Shown piece by piece: positions 52,484-62,453 of a DNA stretch of 64,000 nucleotides. The first letter of the stretch is position 1. Each line of letters begins with the position of its first letter. Origin of the DNA: Hyaloraphidium curvatum (taxonomy: Eukaryota; Monoblepharomycota; Hyaloraphidiomycetes; Hyaloraphidiales; Hyaloraphidiaceae). A program made the position numbers and the translations under genes. A model generated the notes under the pieces. The model saw only the letters and a list, made by a program, of their open reading frames with translations, did not search any database and was not told where the DNA came from. Location: positions 434,001 to 498,000 of the forward strand of contig JAIVFI010000021.1 in the NCBI GenBank assembly GCA_025558095.1, read 5' to 3'.

Positions 52484-53374
52484 ATGGCCCGGCGGCGCAC
52501 GCTGGCCGCGGTGGCGGCGCTTGCGGCGGTCGCGCTGCTGCTGCGGTCCCCGCGGGCGCCGCCGCCGCCCGCGCCGCGGCCGTGCGGGCCGGCGCCGGGG
52601 CCGCTGGAGCTGCCCGCCGGGCGCGGGCGCGGCGTGTTCGAGGTGACGGCGTGCGCGCCGCTCGGGCTCGCGTACGTCCACCCGTTCAAGAGCGGCGGCA
52701 CGGCGCTGCACCGCCAGCTCGCGCGCTTCTGCCGCGCCGGGGCGGGCGCCGGCCGCGACGTGTTCACGTCGGGCGCGCACGGCGGCGGCCTGCTGCCGCC
52801 CGACGCGCTCGCCGCCGCGTGCGCGTCGCCCGGCTGGACGTGCTACGCCGGCGTGCGCGACCCCGTCGACCGCTTCCTGTCGGGCTTCCACTACGCCATG
52901 GCCCTGCGCGCGGACCCCGCGCTGCGGCCGTTCCGCCTGCCGCAGGGCGCACCCCGCAGCAGCTCGATCGCCGCGCTGCTGGGCGTGCTGGCGCTGAAGG
53001 AGAACCGCACCGAGCTGGACTCGCACCTGCTGCCGCAGTCGGCCTTTCTGCCCAGGCCGGGCGCCCCGCTCGCGGCCTTCAACCTCTCGCACGCAGACGA
53101 GGCGCTGCGGCCGCTGCTGTGCCGCGCACACGCGTGCTTCTGGGCGCGGCGCGGCGCCTCGCGCGCTCCGGACTGCCCCTACGAACGGCTCGAGAGGTCG
53201 CGGAGCAAAGGCGCGCGGGACGCCCTGCGGCCGCAGTACGACATCAAGGCCTCAGAGCTGTCCCGCGGCACGATCGACAGAATAGCGGCGCTGTTTGCCG
53301 AGGACTACTGCCGTTTCAGCCTGCCGAAACATCCGTCGGCGTCGCGGGCGGTGGATTGCACTAGCCCGTCCTGA
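52484..53374 (+). CDS. Golgi sulfotransferase (Sulfotransfer_2-like)
   Basis: Single exon, 296 codons from the ATG at 52484 (an upstream in-frame ATG at 52394 lacks an anchor directly behind it). Signal anchor LAAVAALAAVALLL, proline-rich stem, then YVHPFKSGGTALHRQL (5'-phosphosulfate loop) and YAGVRDPVDRFLSGFHYA (3'-phosphate motif). ELDSHLLPQSAFL and the closing DYCRF follow. It would transfer sulfate from PAPS to a glycan. Very high GC. It is divergent from the rhamnose synthase with about 130 bp between starts. Confidence 0.82.
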   Translation: MARRRTLAAVAALAAVALLLRSPRAPPPPAPRPCGPAPGPLELPAGRGRGVFEVTACAPLGLAYVHPFKSGGTALHRQLARFCRAGAGAGRDVFTSGAHGGGLLPPDALAAACASPGWTCYAGVRDPVDRFLSGFHYAMALRADPALRPFRLPQGAPRSSSIAALLGVLALKENRTELDSHLLPQSAFLPRPGAPLAAFNLSHADEALRPLLCRAHACFWARRGASRAPDCPYERLERSRSKGARDALRPQYDIKASELSRGTIDRIAALFAEDYCRFSLPKHPSASRAVDCTSPS

Positions 53375-53418
53375 AGCCCGCACTGGGTGGTCTGCAGTTC
53401 GCGTTTGCGGCCGGCAAG

Positions 53419-56227
53419 TCATCGTGCCCACTCTTGCGAAATGCCCCGCTTGCTCCGTGTAGCGGCGGCACTGTCACAGCTGGGAAAGAGCGTGCCGAAG
53501 TCTGGGAAACCGGAACGGTGTTTAGGCGGCTTCGTCGCCACGGATGACCACCAAGCGCACCTCGGGAAGGTCGCTGTCCGTCCTCGCTGATACTTGCCAA
53601 AGACGCCGGCGATGATGCCGCTCTGGAAATCCACGGAGAGCTGGTTCGCCCCTGCATCACCAAAGTGATGCCGTTCGACGACCTCGTGCAGAATCAGGTT
53701 CTCAATTCCCCGCTCAACTGCCCCAACCACGGCGGAAAGGCCTCTTGTTCCCAGGTTCTGGTCGCATACGGCGAGCAGTTCAGCCAGCAGGGACAGTGGC
53801 CGCGAGAGCTCCGGGGACACGTTCGCAGCCAGTGGGCCGTGCCCCGCCGGCGGCGCACCCGGGTCCTCCCCGGGCACTTCGTCGTCCGTGGCGTCGCTGT
53901 CTTCCCCCGCGTTTGCTCTTGACCAGCTGCGTCTATGCCCTCAAACGTGTGAGACTGCAGCTTCCAGGCGACGCGCACGGTCGCCCCACTTTCGCAGGTA
54001 CGGTCGGAGAGCACGAGCGACGGTGTTTGTGATGCCCCGGCCGAGAATGGAATAGAGACGGTCCGTGGCATCTTCGTACTGCGCGCCAACGCCCGAAAAG
54101 ACAGAGGCCGTGACATTGGAATGTGCCGCATGCGGTGCTTCGTTCACCAGGTGGCTCCAAAGCTCCAAGTAAGGCTGGTTTGCTACGTGAGCTCTGCGCT
54201 GAGTTGCGGAGCTGCGTGCAATCACCTACCAGACTTTCGCCCCAGTCGTGCATTGCCGACGACAGGTGCTCCAGCGAACCTATCCAGCGGCAGACGGCAG
54301 TAACTCCGGCACCGTCCAGGCGCACGGACTCTGTCGCCGAGATGGAGAACACCGGGCCCGAAAGGTTAACCAGCTCGCGGGCCTCCCGGAGCACGTCCTC
54401 GAGGTAATCCGCCAGCAATACCAGGACAACCTCGTTGACAAAATACAGGCGGTGCCGAAAGTCCGGCAAGAGAATAAAGCGGCTTGCCAAACCTTCGATC
54501 AGCAAGACGAGCTCGTCGGACGAACGCGAAGGGCGAAGCTCGTCGCTGGCAGCCTGGTCCACCGACGATGCCCGTTCCCACGCCGAGCCTTCCTGGGAGC
54601 CACGCAACGTCTGCGACAGTGCCTCCATCGCACCTGTCGGGACCGCAGTTGAGCAAGAGACCAACGGGCACACCGCACGAGAGACCTGTCTTTTCGATCC
54701 TGACCCATGCCTCAAACCAGTCCCGATCGCCGGTAAGCTGGGCACCCAGACCCTCCCAGCGAGCTTGTGACGTGCCGATGGGCCGATAGGCAAAATCGGT
54801 CCGCATGAGATCGTCGAATAGGAGGGTCTCGTGCACGTAGTGCGGGACGAGCTGCGATTGCTTCAGCAGAAGCGCCATATCGGTTCGAATACGCTCGGCG
54901 ACGGGCACAAGAAGGAAGAAAACGAATTCGTTCTCGAATGGGGGAAAGTAAGGCGGAAGTAGCCATCGACCGTTGGGCATACACACTTTGGCATCGACTC
55001 GGGCGAGCCCAGTTGCGTTCAGCATGGGCTGTACTACTTGCGTCAGGAAAGCCTTGTGTTCCCGGACCAGCTCCGCGACGTGGTGATACATCCATTCGGG
55101 CTGCCGCGAGTTCGGGATGTGAGGGAGTTGTTGCGGTCCATTGAGCTGGAGTGTCTGCACGTCACACGTAAGTCCGGCCCACCTTGTCGAGGCGGTTTGT
55201 CGGTCGCGATCCGCAGAAATGATACCGCAATCGAACTGCGAGGGGCTCGGCAAGTACACCAAGCGCCATGATCGGCTCGTGGTCAGAGTCCACTGGCAAG
55301 CTGCTGATGGTCCGAACCATGGCCCTCGGCTTTGGGACGTAGCTGCGACAGACTTCAGCGACTCATTATCGCCGTCGGTTCGCGAGCACTGACGGCCGTT
55401 GAAAAGCCAGCAGGTCCGTAAAGGAGTCCCTGAACGCGGCGTTCGCTCCATCGACGGTCTGGCCACGGGCGAGATCGCCAGCAAACTGCTGCATCTTCGT
55501 CACGGACGGCCACCCGATCTGCTGGGACGCCTGCGATAAGCGCCTGGAGAGGACGACTCATTAGGCACGTCATTTCGCGCGCGGGTGCCGTTTGATGGTG
55601 ACCTTGACAGCCGCAGCCTCAAATCATCGAAGCTCTGCGTCAGCATCCGCGACGCGGCCCTAAAGAGACGGTCGCAGCTCCCTGCCGTGTCCGCATTCGG
55701 GCCACCTATCGACAACCAGCAATCGTAAAGCGAAGCATAGCCTTGTAGGGCTTGCTTTAACAACGACGTGTCGGCACTTGTTGCGACCTTGAACCTGAGC
55801 CTACTTGTCACCGAGCCGAAGCCAAGCGAGCAGCAAGCTCGGCACCGTACCGGAGCGTCTCCAGCTGCACAGCCGTTTCCAAGAAGCTCCTCGAAGCTTT
55901 CGTGCAGAGCAGAGCCTGTTGCAGCGATCCCAGCCGTTCCGCCAAGTGGTCTGCGGCGCGCGCACCATGGTCCTCGCTGCCACGCGATTCGCGAGCCACA
56001 GAGCGCTTGTTGGTGTCTAACCGGGCGCCGTCTCCGTCGGCTCGCAGAAGGGAAGCCTCAAGACGCGTGCAAAGGGTCCTCGACGTAGCAAGTAGCGCGG
56101 CCAAGATGCCTTCGAGCGCCGACACTCGCTCCCGGCAGTTCTTGGCCGCCCCCGCGAGTCGAGCAGAAGAGCCATCGCGGTCTGGAACGCGCGCGTCCAC
56201 CACTTCCGCAAGGAGACGTGACGGCAT
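53419..56227 (-). CDS. RINT1/Tip20/MAG2-family ER tethering protein
   Basis: Minus-strand exons. N-terminal coiled coil from 56227 (ALLATSRTLCTRLEASLLRA, LQQALLCTKASRSFLETAV). Then ALQGYASLYDCWLSI, and a long exon with VAELVREHKAFLTQVVQPML, FENEFVFFLLVPVAERIRTD and VPHYVHETLLFDDLM. The next has ALSQTLRG, DELVLLIEGLASRFILL and LYFVNEVVLVLLADYLEDVL, and the C-terminus AVERGIENLILHEVVERHHF. This order fits RINT1/Tip20, the Dsl1/NRZ subunit that captures Golgi-to-ER vesicles. The terminal exon and some junctions are uncertain. Confidence 0.72.
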
Positions 56228-56545
56228 CTCGTGCCGACCCGGCCGAGGACCCGATGACAGGGAACCGGCCGACGCGTGCCAGTACGCGTTTTGGCCAGCT
56301 CTGCCGCGTCCGGCCGTTGGCTACACAGCGGAGCCAATCATCAGTCAGGCGTCACGATCCCGTCCCAATCACCTAACCCCACCGGATGATCCGATCTCCG
56401 CAAGGGAGCCACCCCGGCCGCACAATCATTCTCTCGAGATCGCACGGGGCCGAAGGGGGCGGGATCGCATGCTATGCTGTTTCACTGTCCCTTGGGCGCG
56501 CCGAAGGCGCGGTGTCTGCAGTGGCCTTGCCCAGCAAAGGACGAC

Positions 56546-56815
56546 AAGTGCTATGGAGACACTGTCGCAGACGTTGCGTGGCTCCCCGCGAAGGCTCGGC
56601 GTGGGAACGGGCATCGTCGATGGACCGGGCTGCCAGCGACGAGCTTCGCCCTTCGCGTTCGTCCGACGAGCTCGTGTTGCTGATCGAAGGTTTGGCAAGC
56701 CGCTTTATTCTCTCGGACTTTCGGAACCGCCTCATTCGTCAACGAGGTTGTCCTGGTGTTGCTGGCGGATTACCCAGAACGTGCTCTGGGAAGCCCGCGA
56801 GCTGATCAACCCGTC
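56546..56815 (+). pseudogene. Inverted partial copy of one RINT1-like exon
   Basis: This plus-strand stretch matches the reverse complement of about 54370-54640 (the ALSQTLRG ... ADYLEDVL exon) with scattered substitutions and small indels. For example, the LPDF block lost bases, and the frame is broken after it. It lies upstream of the parent gene in opposite orientation. Confidence 0.88.
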
Positions 56816-57043
56816 CTATCCATCGCTCTGGCAGAGGTGCGCATCAAAACGGTACTGGAACCTTGCTTCCGCTGATAAGGAAGCAAGGAAAATGGAATTT
56901 CGCCCGGGGTTGTTCTCTTCTCCTTCCTCTGCCTCCTTTCCCTCCTCCCCTTTCCCCTCCCCTTTCCCGCAAAAGTTTCGGTTCAAAGAAGATGGCGAGG
57001 ACGTATCCGAAGGGGAGCTGACCCTCGTGCGGAGGAAGCTGTA

Positions 57044-57215
57044 GACGACGGGAATGTAGGAATGACGGACGATGATTGGATCCGGAACCGACGATTTGGC
57101 CAAGACTTGCCGCGAGGCCAAAAAGGAAAAGTTACTTTTAGCCATCGACGACGGGAATGTAGAATGACGGATCGGAACCGACGATTTGGCCTGGACTTGT
57201 CGCGAGGCCAAAAAG
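57044..57215 (+). repeat. Two direct copies of a 70-80 bp repeat
   Basis: 57044-57125 and 57147-57215 share GACGACGGGAATGTAG, GGAACCGACGATTTGGCC and CGCGAGGCCAAAAAG, with the first copy carrying a 12-bp insertion. They end 8 bp before the tRNA-Phe 3' end. Confidence 0.85.
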
Positions 57216-57222
57216 ACTAAGG

Positions 57223-57295
57223 TGGGACTTCCGTGGATTGAACACGGGACCTTAGCATCTTCAGTGCCACGCTCTCCCAACTGAGCCAAAGTCCT
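57223..57295 (-). tRNA. tRNA-Phe (GAA), possible acceptor mismatch
   Basis: Read on the minus strand: AGGACTT/AAGTCCC acceptor, D-arm GCTC/GAGC, anticodon stem TGGCA/TGCTA with loop CTGAAGA, T-arm CCGTG/CACGG with TTCAATC, discriminator A, 73 nt in total, no intron. The first acceptor pair is A-C instead of G-C, so the gene may be slightly damaged or edited. All other stems pair. Confidence 0.82.
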
Positions 57296-57312
57296 ATACC
57301 TGCGTACGAAAT

Positions 57313-57358
57313 GAAGTATCGTACTTGAAGTCCGATGTATCGTACTTCAAGTCCGATA
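57313..57358 (+). repeat. Short direct and partly inverted repeat
   Basis: TATCGTACTTGAAGTCCGAT is followed directly by a near copy (TATCGTACTTCAAGTCCGAT). It lies just upstream of the tRNA-Phe 5' end. Confidence 0.85.
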
Positions 57359-57423
57359 CCTGAATGCGTATTGTCGGCCAAAAGTTGGGAGAGCGTTAGA
57401 CTGAAGAAGTACTCTGAGGTCAT

Positions 57424-58527
57424 CTACAGGTCCCGATTTGTTGGCCCTGGGCGCGAATAGCAATCCTCAACGCTGCTTGCTAGTGTGGAGGACGCGAAAG
57501 TGCTTCGCAGCAGGCTGTGCAGCACGGACTCGTGAGGTTGGGGTAGGCGCGCCCGATACGGAAGTATCGGGTCGCTACCTCGCGTCGGAGCCACCTTGAT
57601 TCGCATAGCGAGCTTGATCTGGTGTCCTGTCAACGAAAGGTTGCTGTGTGCGCCGGCTCTTGGCCAGATCTTCTCCGACGAAGGCCTGGCCGCCCCCCTG
57701 ACCGCATTTGGAACGCTCATTCAGTTTCGTCTTTCCTCTACTGCTTTCCAGTTGATTCGCTGGCCAGCGCGACGTTGTCCGGAAATGGAGGTTGGCGAGC
57801 AGCTTTTCAAACCAAGCCCGTGGAAGTTCCAGATCTAGTCCCCAGTGCGCCGCTGCCCCTCAGGCTGCTGACTCCGAGGTAACCGTCCGCGCGAGAGGTT
57901 CAGGCGGGGCATGGGTGCGACGAACACGCGACTCGGCACGGTGCTCGAGGTGGTGCTTTGTGGCGATGCTTCGCCTCATTTTCCCTCCTCCTCGGCGCCT
58001 GCCTGGCGTTTGGAAGTCTTCGGATCTTTGAAAGGCAAAGGTTCTGAGCGACGGAGGCGGTTGGGGAGGGCGGAAGCGCCGGGCGCCCGACAGCTTGAGG
58101 TCCGCGTCCAGCCCACGTCCCAGCTGCCTCCTCTTCCTGCATCGCACCTCCTAGCGTTCGGGAGGTTTCGTAACCTCCGGAACTCTGATTCTGAGCTCTG
58201 AGGAGGGGCTGAAGAGGACGGGAAGAGCCCGGAGAACGGTTTTGTTTGATTGTGAGTCGACGTACCTGACATTCTGAGGCTCTGAGGACCTCGTACAGTC
58301 TGACCTGCCTCCATGCCGGGAGAACGAAACCGGCATGCAGCATCCCAGGTATGCACGAGGCCAAGTCAGTATTGGAAGAAGCGAAGAAGCTGCTGGCAGG
58401 TGTGGATGGCGTACTTGATGCTTGATGGATCGGTCCAGAGAGCTCTGATCTGCTTCAGCTAGACAAATCATCGACTTCACATTCTGGCCGGTCACGTTCA
58501 TGATTTTATGATTGCTTTTTGGCCTCA
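57424..58527. other. Region without an assignable gene
   Basis: Short frames on both strands have no family features. Two segments near 57985-58090 and 58140-58240 share similar CGTTTGGAAG/GCGTTCGGGAG-type and TCTGAG blocks on inspection, suggesting an old imperfect duplication, but I would not rely on it. Confidence 0.4.
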
Positions 58528-58630
58528 AAATGGTGTAAGAACCGCCTGAATCCGGGTTTCAGGAAGTACCCCCTGCGAGACTAACCGCATCACCCCTGCG
58601 AGCAGTATGCAGCAGGATGTCGAACGGGAC
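58528..58630 (+). repeat. Dispersed repeat, copy 2 of 2
   Basis: This matches 7408-7500 from GCCTCAAAATG through GAATCCGGGTTTC and GGAAGTACCCC to GGATGTCGAACGG, with an added stretch of about 20 bp in the middle. Confidence 0.75.
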
Positions 58631-58686
58631 TATTTACAAGGTCAGTCCCCCCAGGTTATGCAGTCGAACCAAAAGGTTCATTCTTT

Positions 58687-58743
58687 TGCTTACAAATGTG
58701 CACTCGGTCTCTTCCGAGGAGACGAAGTGCACATTTGTAAGCA
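58687..58743 (+). repeat. Near-perfect 57-bp inverted repeat (hairpin)
   Basis: The left arm TGCTTACAAATGTGCACT with following GGTCTC pairs with GAGAC and AGTGCACATTTGTAAGCA on the right. The loop is about 6-8 nt (TTCCGA region). There is roughly one mismatch or bulge in a stem of about 24 bp. It lies in a gene-free, AT-richer stretch. Confidence 0.9.
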
Positions 58744-58915
58744 GCAAATACTTAAGAATTTTACCATACACAACAGAAAATTCTAATCAATTCAGCGCAA
58801 GACCAGATTCAGCGCCAGCAGCTCCCCAGTTCTCTCTATCATTCATCTTGTGGTTCTAGATATCATAGCTGGAATAGATCTCTACATCTGCCTGTTTGTG
58901 GGAAACATTGCATCA

Positions 58916-60298
58916 TCAGATCTCACGAAGCCCTCCTAGCTTCTTCCACCGGGCTTCCAGTGCCAACCAGCTCCTTACCCAGTCGCAGATGTTCAGGGGA
59001 TCGGCCTTAGGCCCGGTTCCAGCATCCTGGACCAAATTCCCCTCTGAGGCACGCCCAACGCTTTCAAGAAAGCCCCGGATGCCGTGGGGAGCTTTGAGCG
59101 GCTCCCGTGCCGATCTAAGCAGCTGTTCAAACGCTGGGCCTGATTTGTATTCCGATCCAAGGCGAACCACTTCCATGGCGCAGGGGGAGAAAATGATGGT
59201 GTGAAATACTCCCAGCAAGAGCAGAAAATCATCCTTGCTGTGGTTGTCGCCCAGCAAGTCCAGTGGGCGGCCCGCAATGCGCCCGCAACCTCCCAGGCCG
59301 CCCCCATTATGCGGTTCCCAAACACTGTCTGCAGCCTGATGGACTCCAAGTCCCCGCCGGGCATGGCGGATCTAAATACCTCCGAGTGCCACCTGGAGCC
59401 GTTGGCATCGATGAAAAAGTGCCTCTTTGACTTGTGGGGGATCTTCAACACCGTGCTCATGTCCTTTGGCCTCATGGGGTCCGCCTCTAAGACTTTGGAA
59501 ACGTACTGCCCGACACCCCCCTGACTAATAACACCGGGATTCATCAGCAGATTGTGCAGGAAGTACTCTGGCAACTTCATCTGCCTGGACAGGGCAGCAT
59601 AGTTAGCTTGAAGCATCCAACATGATGAGCTACAGGGACGGAAGTTGAGCGTCCAAACTGCTGCTGAGCGCGCGACCCACGCACCGGATGGCCATAAACA
59701 CCCTGGTGACATTGGAATGTGCGATCAACTCTGCGGCTGCAATGGTGCCGTCTTTGATTGCCGCAGAGCCTGCCCGCATTCCCATTGCACCTGCTCCCTC
59801 TGCTGCTGTCCTGAACACCTCTTGATCTACAACCCCAGGTTCTCTCATGACCCTCTTCATGTTCTCGGGCAAATCTTCCGGCTTTTGGGTCATCAGCGCC
59901 TCAAGATAGGATGCCAAACCATGAGCAAAAGCGCCGCCGGCCTTGGCAGCCAAGGCGGCTACGGCCCCGGAGGGGGCCTTCCTGCCGCCGGCGGCTGCTG
60001 ATTTGTCTTCCTGGGCAGGTAAGCCGCCGAGAACATTTCCAAGAGACTCAAGAAGCGCAACAGAAGAGCCCCGAATTGCATTCCCCGGCACGAGTTGGCT
60101 TTCGCCGGAGCTTCCGGTCTCCGTTTTGGGGCCGGCAAGTCCGGGTTCGTTTGAAGGGGCGTGAGAAACTCGAAGCCTTTTGGATTCCTTGCTCTCCGAG
60201 TCTTTCAGTTCAAGATCCCGTGCACCCCGCTTCAGCGGGCTCGATTGGGTTGAAGAGGAGGCTGAGGAGCGTAACACGCGTGCTGGGACATCCGGCAA
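58916..60298 (-). CDS. Unassigned spliced gene A
   Basis: Minus-strand model of three exons from the ATG at 60298. Exon 1 has a basic, nuclear-type head (SPLKRGARDLELKDSESK) and an alanine-rich helical part (AALAAKAGGAFAHGLASYLE). A donor after AIRCVG leads to NYAALSRQMKLPEYFLHNLL and KIPHKSKRHFFIDANGSRWH. A 44-nt intron (GTATTT...CATCAG) leads to LGDNHSKDDFLLLLGVFHTI, ending LALEARWKKLGGL at 58916. I recognise no domain. Neighbouring genes B and C are similarly unassignable, so these may be lineage-specific or element-borne. Confidence 0.5.
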
Positions 60299-60724
60299 AC
60301 CAATGATTCTCCTTCAGCAGCATCCACTACCATTAAGTCAGGGGGGAGTTCCACAGCACGGCGACGGCTAGGCGTAACTGGAGGCGATTTCTCGTGAATT
60401 GATTAGACTAACGTACATATGGTGGAGATAATCTAATAGGACCGACCATCCGACGGTTTGAGCTGAATAGGCAACGCGGCTGCAATCCCTTGGACCCTTT
60501 GGAGGACTGCCCAAAAGTTAATTATAGATTTTTTTACAAGCCAGATGGCTCAATGAACTGTTCCAAACGCAATGGCGTCGTCGAACGAGCCCGTTTAAGT
60601 TGATTATGGGAGGTACGAGGAGGCAGTTTAGCGTTGTTTCACCACATAAACAAGGTCATGTGAGCTGAAGCCCACGGAGCCCTTCATCAATCTCTGTCTC
60701 CTCTGTCGACTTTGTCCTGCGACG

Positions 60725-62450
60725 ATGCCCGAGTTCGAGCAGATTCTTACCATGTTTCTTATTTTTGCTTTGATGGGGATATGTCCCGAGGAAAACACCG
60801 AGCTCCACGTCGACGCCGAGGGTCACTTCAGCATTCACAGGGGCTCTGGTGGCGATGGAGGTAATGTTCTTTAGCGCCTGGTACCGTGGAATCGTTGCTC
60901 AATTTGCTATGTTGGTTTTTTCTGTTCAGGACCATCGAGACCAGTGAGCTCTATACCCGGAATCAAGGACTTTGCAACGGCGCTCTACGAGTTTCTGGAC
61001 AAAGATTGCTTGATTCCCGATCTATTGGCGCAGGTGGCCGCATGTGCCGCGAAAATCAGGCTCGCTGGCGGATTGGCCTCGCAGCTCTCCGGCTTCAAAG
61101 CGGCCCTCGACCGCAAGAAATCCAACAACAAAGGGGCAGTCGAGTTTCTGAATGGCGCTTACAAACGATGCAAAGAGGATTTGGAGGATCTGGTCCGCGG
61201 TTTGGACGAGGCGGTCGGAAAAATCCTGGATGAAGGAGACTTGGGAAATAAGCCCGCACTCTTTGCGGCGCATGTTGCCAGCCTGCTCCAGGGGCACGTG
61301 CAGGAGGAGCTGCGCCCGAACCTCGTTTTGGCCAGGGTCCTGATCGAGGGGGAATGGAAACCCGTGTTTCTCCGCCGTTTTGTTGCCGGCACTTCAGTCA
61401 AAAACGAGAAGAAGAGGCGCCAGGATGAGGATGGTGGCGGTGGGGACGGAGAGGCCGAGGATGGCGGGGACGGCGTTGCTGGCGATGATTATGCCGGCCG
61501 TTGGGACGACGATGACATGCTGCCGGACGCACCGCATGATGTGCGCTCGGAGATGAAGCGCGTGGAACGCCAATTCCTTTCCATACCTGCCAGGTTGGGG
61601 CGCCAAATAGTGCGCGCGCGTGACGCCGGTGCCACGATCCCAGACGTGATTCTGAAAAGGGTGAAGGAGCCCGGTGGAAATTGGAAGCAGGGCGCCGAAC
61701 TCACGGAGGCCCTGGCCGGCTTGAGCGCAGCGGTTGCTCACAAGTACCTCTGCACGGAGAGCATGATTGCCCTAAAGCCGCTGGTTCCTGGGGTTGGAGA
61801 CCCTCTGAAGCCGAGTGATCTGAAGCGGCCCAGAGATGATTCCCTCCATCACGATGCGGTGAAGGAACTCGGCGCCAAGGAGGCCCGCGAACTGTGGGAG
61901 CGGACCCTGGAAGGACACTCTGTAATCCTCAATACGGACCCGGAGATCGAGGGAACATTGCCGGGCGTTCCGTTCGCCGTCCTGCTCGACAGGAACAATT
62001 TCGGCCCGCTGGTGAGAGGCGAGCTGACCAAGACGAACCTTAGAATGCTCATTGTACTGCAGAGCAAGGGCGTGGGTAGACCTTCTCCGGGATTTTGCCG
62101 CCTTTTGCGCCGAAGATCTGATTTTCGCTCTCCTATTCTAGCTCAAGGTCCCTCCGCAATTGCCCGTGGTCTGGCGAGTCTTGGGCAACGTCAGGATCCG
62201 TGTCATTCCAATGGGCAAGGGAATCCAGGTCGAGTACATGTTTGATCCGCCCTTCGACCCCGCGGAAGACCTGGGCTCGTTGAAGTACCAGATCGGCTTG
62301 CCTCCCCGTGACGGTCGCGAAGAACAGCTCCGCGTCTTTGTGGATTATGGAATGTCGTCAAAAACGTTGTTTCAACGTAACTATCCCAATCATCGTTGGA
62401 ACCAATCATCACTTATCATTGACATAGGCACGAACCAGTTACAGGCATGC
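60725..62450 (+). CDS. Unassigned spliced gene B
   Basis: Exons 60725-60860, 60930-62071 and from 62142; introns 69 and 70 nt with pyrimidine-rich acceptors. The start is MPEFEQILTMFLIFALMGIC, a hydrophobic head. Exon 2 encodes a helical region (DFATALYEFLDKDCLIPDLL), a lysine-rich then strongly acidic linker (KKRRQDEDGGGGDGEAE), and a mixed domain (GHSVILNTDPEIEGTLPGVP). Exon 3 reads LPVVWRVLGNVRIRVIP and VEYMFDPPFDPAEDLG. The frame stays open to 62708, but beyond about 62450 it overlaps gene C antisense, so the true end is uncertain. No family recognised. Confidence 0.5.
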
Positions 62451-62453
62451 GGC

